Assembly: GCF_910587525.1 (NCBI RefSeq)
Contig: NZ_CAJULS010000141.1
Span: forward strand, 1 to 5,706
Source of the DNA: an uncultured Oscillibacter sp.
GTDB taxonomy: Bacteria; Bacillota; Clostridia; Oscillospirales; Oscillospiraceae
DNA: 5,706 nucleotides
Reading direction: 5' to 3'
The notes under the pieces were generated by a model. It was given only the letters and a program-made list of their open reading frames with translations, had not been told where the DNA came from and did not search any database. Position numbers and translations under genes: made by a program. Each line of letters opens with the position of its first letter. Within the stretch, counting starts at the first letter, position 1. This document shows positions 3,665-5,706 of this stretch, one piece after another.

Positions 3665-5706
3665 ATGAGCTATTCTGTACAGAACATCCGCAACGTCTGC
3701 CTGCTGGGCCACAGCGGCAGCGGCAAAACCGCCTTGGCCGAGAGCCTGCTCTACATGACCGGCGCCATCGACCGCATGGGCCGCGCCGCCGACGGCAACA
3801 CCGTCTGCGACTACGACCCCGAGGAGACCAAGCGCCAGATCTCCCTGTCCACCTCGGTGGCGCCGCTGGAGTACAAGGGCTGCCGTATCAACGTGCTGGA
3901 CACCCCCGGCGCCTTCGATTTCGCCGGCGAGGTCATGGAGGCCCTGCGGGCCGCCGACGCCGCTATCATCGTCTGCTCCGCCAAGGACGGGATCTCCGTG
4001 GGCCTGGAGAAGGCGTGGAAATACTGCGAGGAGCGGAACATGCCCCGTTTCATCTATATCTCCAAGACCGATGAGGACAACAGCGACTACAACGCCACCT
4101 TCGAATCCCTCCGGGACCGCTTCGGCAAGAAGATTGCCCCCATCGTGGTGCCCATCTGGGACGATGGCAAGAAGGTCACCGGCATCATCGACGTTTTGAA
4201 CAAGCGGGCCTATGAGATGCAGAACCTCAAGCGGGCGGAGACCGAGCTCCCCGCCGACAAGGAGGAGGTCGTCACTGAGTTCAACGACGCCCTGAAGGAA
4301 TCCGTGGCCGAGACCAGCGAGGAGTTCATGGAGAAGTTCTTCGGCGGCGAGGATTTCACCTACGCCGAGATGATCCAGGGCCTGCGCCAGGGCGTGCGGG
4401 ACCTGAGCCTGTTCCCCGTGCTGTGCGGCTCCGCCGTCAGCTGCCTGGGCAGTCTCATGCTCATGGACAACATCGTGGACCTGCTGCCCAACCCTGCCGA
4501 AGGCAACTACCACAAGGCCACCAAACCGGACGGCGAGAGCGAGGAGTTCGTGGTCTCTCCCGGCGGCGTGCCCACCGCCTTTGTATTCAAGACCGTCTCC
4601 GACCAGTACGGGAAGTATTCCTTCGTGAAGGTCCTCTCCGGCTCCATCGCCCCGGACCTGCCCATGGTCAACGCCCGCACCGGTGAGAAGGTGAAGCTGG
4701 GCCGCCTGTACACCATGCGGGGCAAGAAGACCAGCGAGGTCAAGGAGCTGACCTGCGGCGATATCGGCGCCATCGCCAAGATGGACATCAAGACCGGCGA
4801 CACGCTGTGCGACGAGCGCAAGGTGGTCAGCCTCAAGCCCATCCCCTTCGCCGAGCCCTGCTACTCCGTGGCCATCGTGCCCAAAACCCGGGGCCAGGAG
4901 GACAAGATCGCCCAGGGCCTGGGCCGCCTGAACGAGGAGGACCCCTCCTTCTCCGTGGTCAATAACGCCGAAACCCACCAGATGGTCCTCTCCGGCGCCG
5001 GCGACATGCAGGTGGACGTGCTGGTGAGCAAGCTGAAGACCCGCTTCAACGTGGAGGCGGAGCTGCAGCCCACCCGCGTCCCCTACCGGGAGAAGATCCG
5101 CAAAACCGTCCAGAAGCAGGGCCGCCACAAGAAGCAGACCGGTGGCAGCGGCCAGTTCGGTGACGTGTGGATCCGCTTTGAGCCCAACCCCGAGACGGAG
5201 GATATGGAGTTTGCCGAGGAGGTCTTCGGCGGCTCTGTGCCCAAGAACTACTTCCCCGCCGTTGAGAAAGGCCTCCGGGAGGCCTGCCTCCACGGCCCCC
5301 TGGCGGGCTACCCGGTGGTAAACTTGAAAGCCGTACTGTACGACGGCTCCTACCACCCGGTGGACTCCTCCGAAATCGCCTTCAAGACTGCCGCCCAGCT
5401 GGCCTACAAGGCCGCCCTGCCGGAGGCCAACCCCGTCCTGCTGGAACCCGTGGGCGAGCTGAAAGTCACGGTGCCCGACAGCTACATGGGCGATGTCATC
5501 GGCGATCTGAACAAGCGCCGGGGCCGGGTCATGGGCATGGACCCTACCGGCGGCGGCGACCAGGTGATCTCCGCCGAGGTTCCCATGGGCGAGATGGGTA
5601 CGTATGCCATCGACCTCCGGGCCATGACCCAGAGCCGGGGCAGCTTCACCTTCCACTTCGTGCGCTATGAGGACTGCCCGCCGGCGGCCCAGGAGAAGGC
5701 CATCGC
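3665..5706 (+). CDS. EF-G-like translation GTPase (EF-G paralogue), 3' end beyond the window
   Basis: The first 680 codons of an EF-G-type factor are present, close to the full family length of about 690-700. Order of domains: GTPase domain with P-loop GHSGSGKT (15-22), switch I RQISLSTS (57-64), DTPGAFDF (79-86), SKTD (133-136) and CGSA (254-257); domain II about 300-390; III about 395-470; IV about 472-595 with tip loops TGGSGQFGD (492-500) and GSYHPVDSSE (561-570); V from about 596 with YMGDVIGDLNKRRG. Canonical EF-G drives translocation. The P-loop differs from the AHIDAGKT of the main EF-G, placing this protein in a paralogous group often labelled EF-G or fusA2. Ala83 replaces the catalytic His of DTPGH, and Ser133 replaces Asn of NKxD. 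Domain IV tip residues look intact. The start is supported by AAGGAG (3648-3653), 11 nt upstream. A role in translocation, recycling or stress is open. Confidence 0.93.
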   Translation, partial: MSYSVQNIRNVCLLGHSGSGKTALAESLLYMTGAIDRMGRAADGNTVCDYDPEETKRQISLSTSVAPLEYKGCRINVLDTPGAFDFAGEVMEALRAADAAIIVCSAKDGISVGLEKAWKYCEERNMPRFIYISKTDEDNSDYNATFESLRDRFGKKIAPIVVPIWDDGKKVTGIIDVLNKRAYEMQNLKRAETELPADKEEVVTEFNDALKESVAETSEEFMEKFFGGEDFTYAEMIQGLRQGVRDLSLFPVLCGSAVSCLGSLMLMDNIVDLLPNPAEGNYHKATKPDGESEEFVVSPGGVPTAFVFKTVSDQYGKYSFVKVLSGSIAPDLPMVNARTGEKVKLGRLYTMRGKKTSEVKELTCGDIGAIAKMDIKTGDTLCDERKVVSLKPIPFAEPCYSVAIVPKTRGQEDKIAQGLGRLNEEDPSFSVVNNAETHQMVLSGAGDMQVDVLVSKLKTRFNVEAELQPTRVPYREKIRKTVQKQGRHKKQTGGSGQFGDVWIRFEPNPETEDMEFAEEVFGGSVPKNYFPAVEKGLREACLHGPLAGYPVVNLKAVLYDGSYHPVDSSEIAFKTAAQLAYKAALPEANPVLLEPVGELKVTVPDSYMGDVIGDLNKRRGRVMGMDPTGGGDQVISAEVPMGEMGTYAIDLRAMTQSRGSFTFHFVRYEDCPPAAQEKAI

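Noticed and set aside
1930..4074. 714-codon open frame on the plus strand
   Set aside because: It is antisense to proS over most of its length, crosses the divergent promoter region and continues in the wrong frame of the EF-G-like gene. It has no ribosome binding site, and the encoded protein is low-complexity. It is a by-product of G+C-rich third positions.
3395..5656. 753-codon open frame on the minus strand
   Set aside because: It is antisense to the well-supported EF-G-like gene and rich in G, A, L, V, H and D in the pattern of a codon-bias shadow. It has no recognisable domain.

Overview
The window looks like a chromosomal housekeeping region of a low-oxygen Firmicute. It is most likely a G+C-rich member of the Clostridia (Oscillospiraceae / Clostridium cluster IV type). 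This is an inference from three things: consensus TTGACA/TATAAT-type promoters and strong AGGAGG ribosome binding sites, an archaeal/eukaryote-type prolyl-tRNA synthetase, and a divergent second elongation-factor-G-like GTPase of a type common in Clostridia. The genus cannot be fixed from the sequence alone.

Layout from left to right. (1) 1-810, minus strand: the head of the S10 ribosomal-protein operon, with the first codons of rplC (L3) running off the left edge, then complete rpsJ (S10), a roughly 290-nt untranslated leader, and a near-consensus promoter at 810-838. The leader holds a well-formed intrinsic terminator about 110 nt before rpsJ, plus mutually exclusive upstream pairings, so transcription attenuation is likely. 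(2) 811-1643: a small divergent pair. An acidic, cysteine-containing 115-aa protein of unknown function is on the minus strand. An 86-aa XRE-family regulator, visibly more A+T-rich than its surroundings, is on the plus strand. The gap between them carries a strong minus promoter and three dyads that look like operators. The terminator of the 115-aa gene physically contains the -35 box of the S10 promoter in its loop. (3) 1644-1774: no gene. It is a G+C-rich, highly foldable island lying between two converging terminators. (4) 1775-3352, minus strand: proS with its own terminator and an excellent promoter. (5) 3353-5706, plus strand: a promoter, a structured leader of about 100 nt, and a 680-codon fragment (nearly complete) of an EF-G-like translation GTPase that runs off the right edge.

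The main genes all serve translation (S10/L3, prolyl-tRNA synthetase, EF-G paralogue), but the sequence shows separate promoters and terminators, so they are not one operon. Upstream of rpsJ one often finds the str operon (rpsL-rpsG-fusA-tuf) in Firmicutes. Here that place is taken by the XRE/115-aa pair and proS. The points most worth a second look are the S10 leader attenuator, the promoter-inside-terminator arrangement, the EF-G paralogue with Ala in place of the catalytic His, and the dyad-rich control region between the divergent pair.
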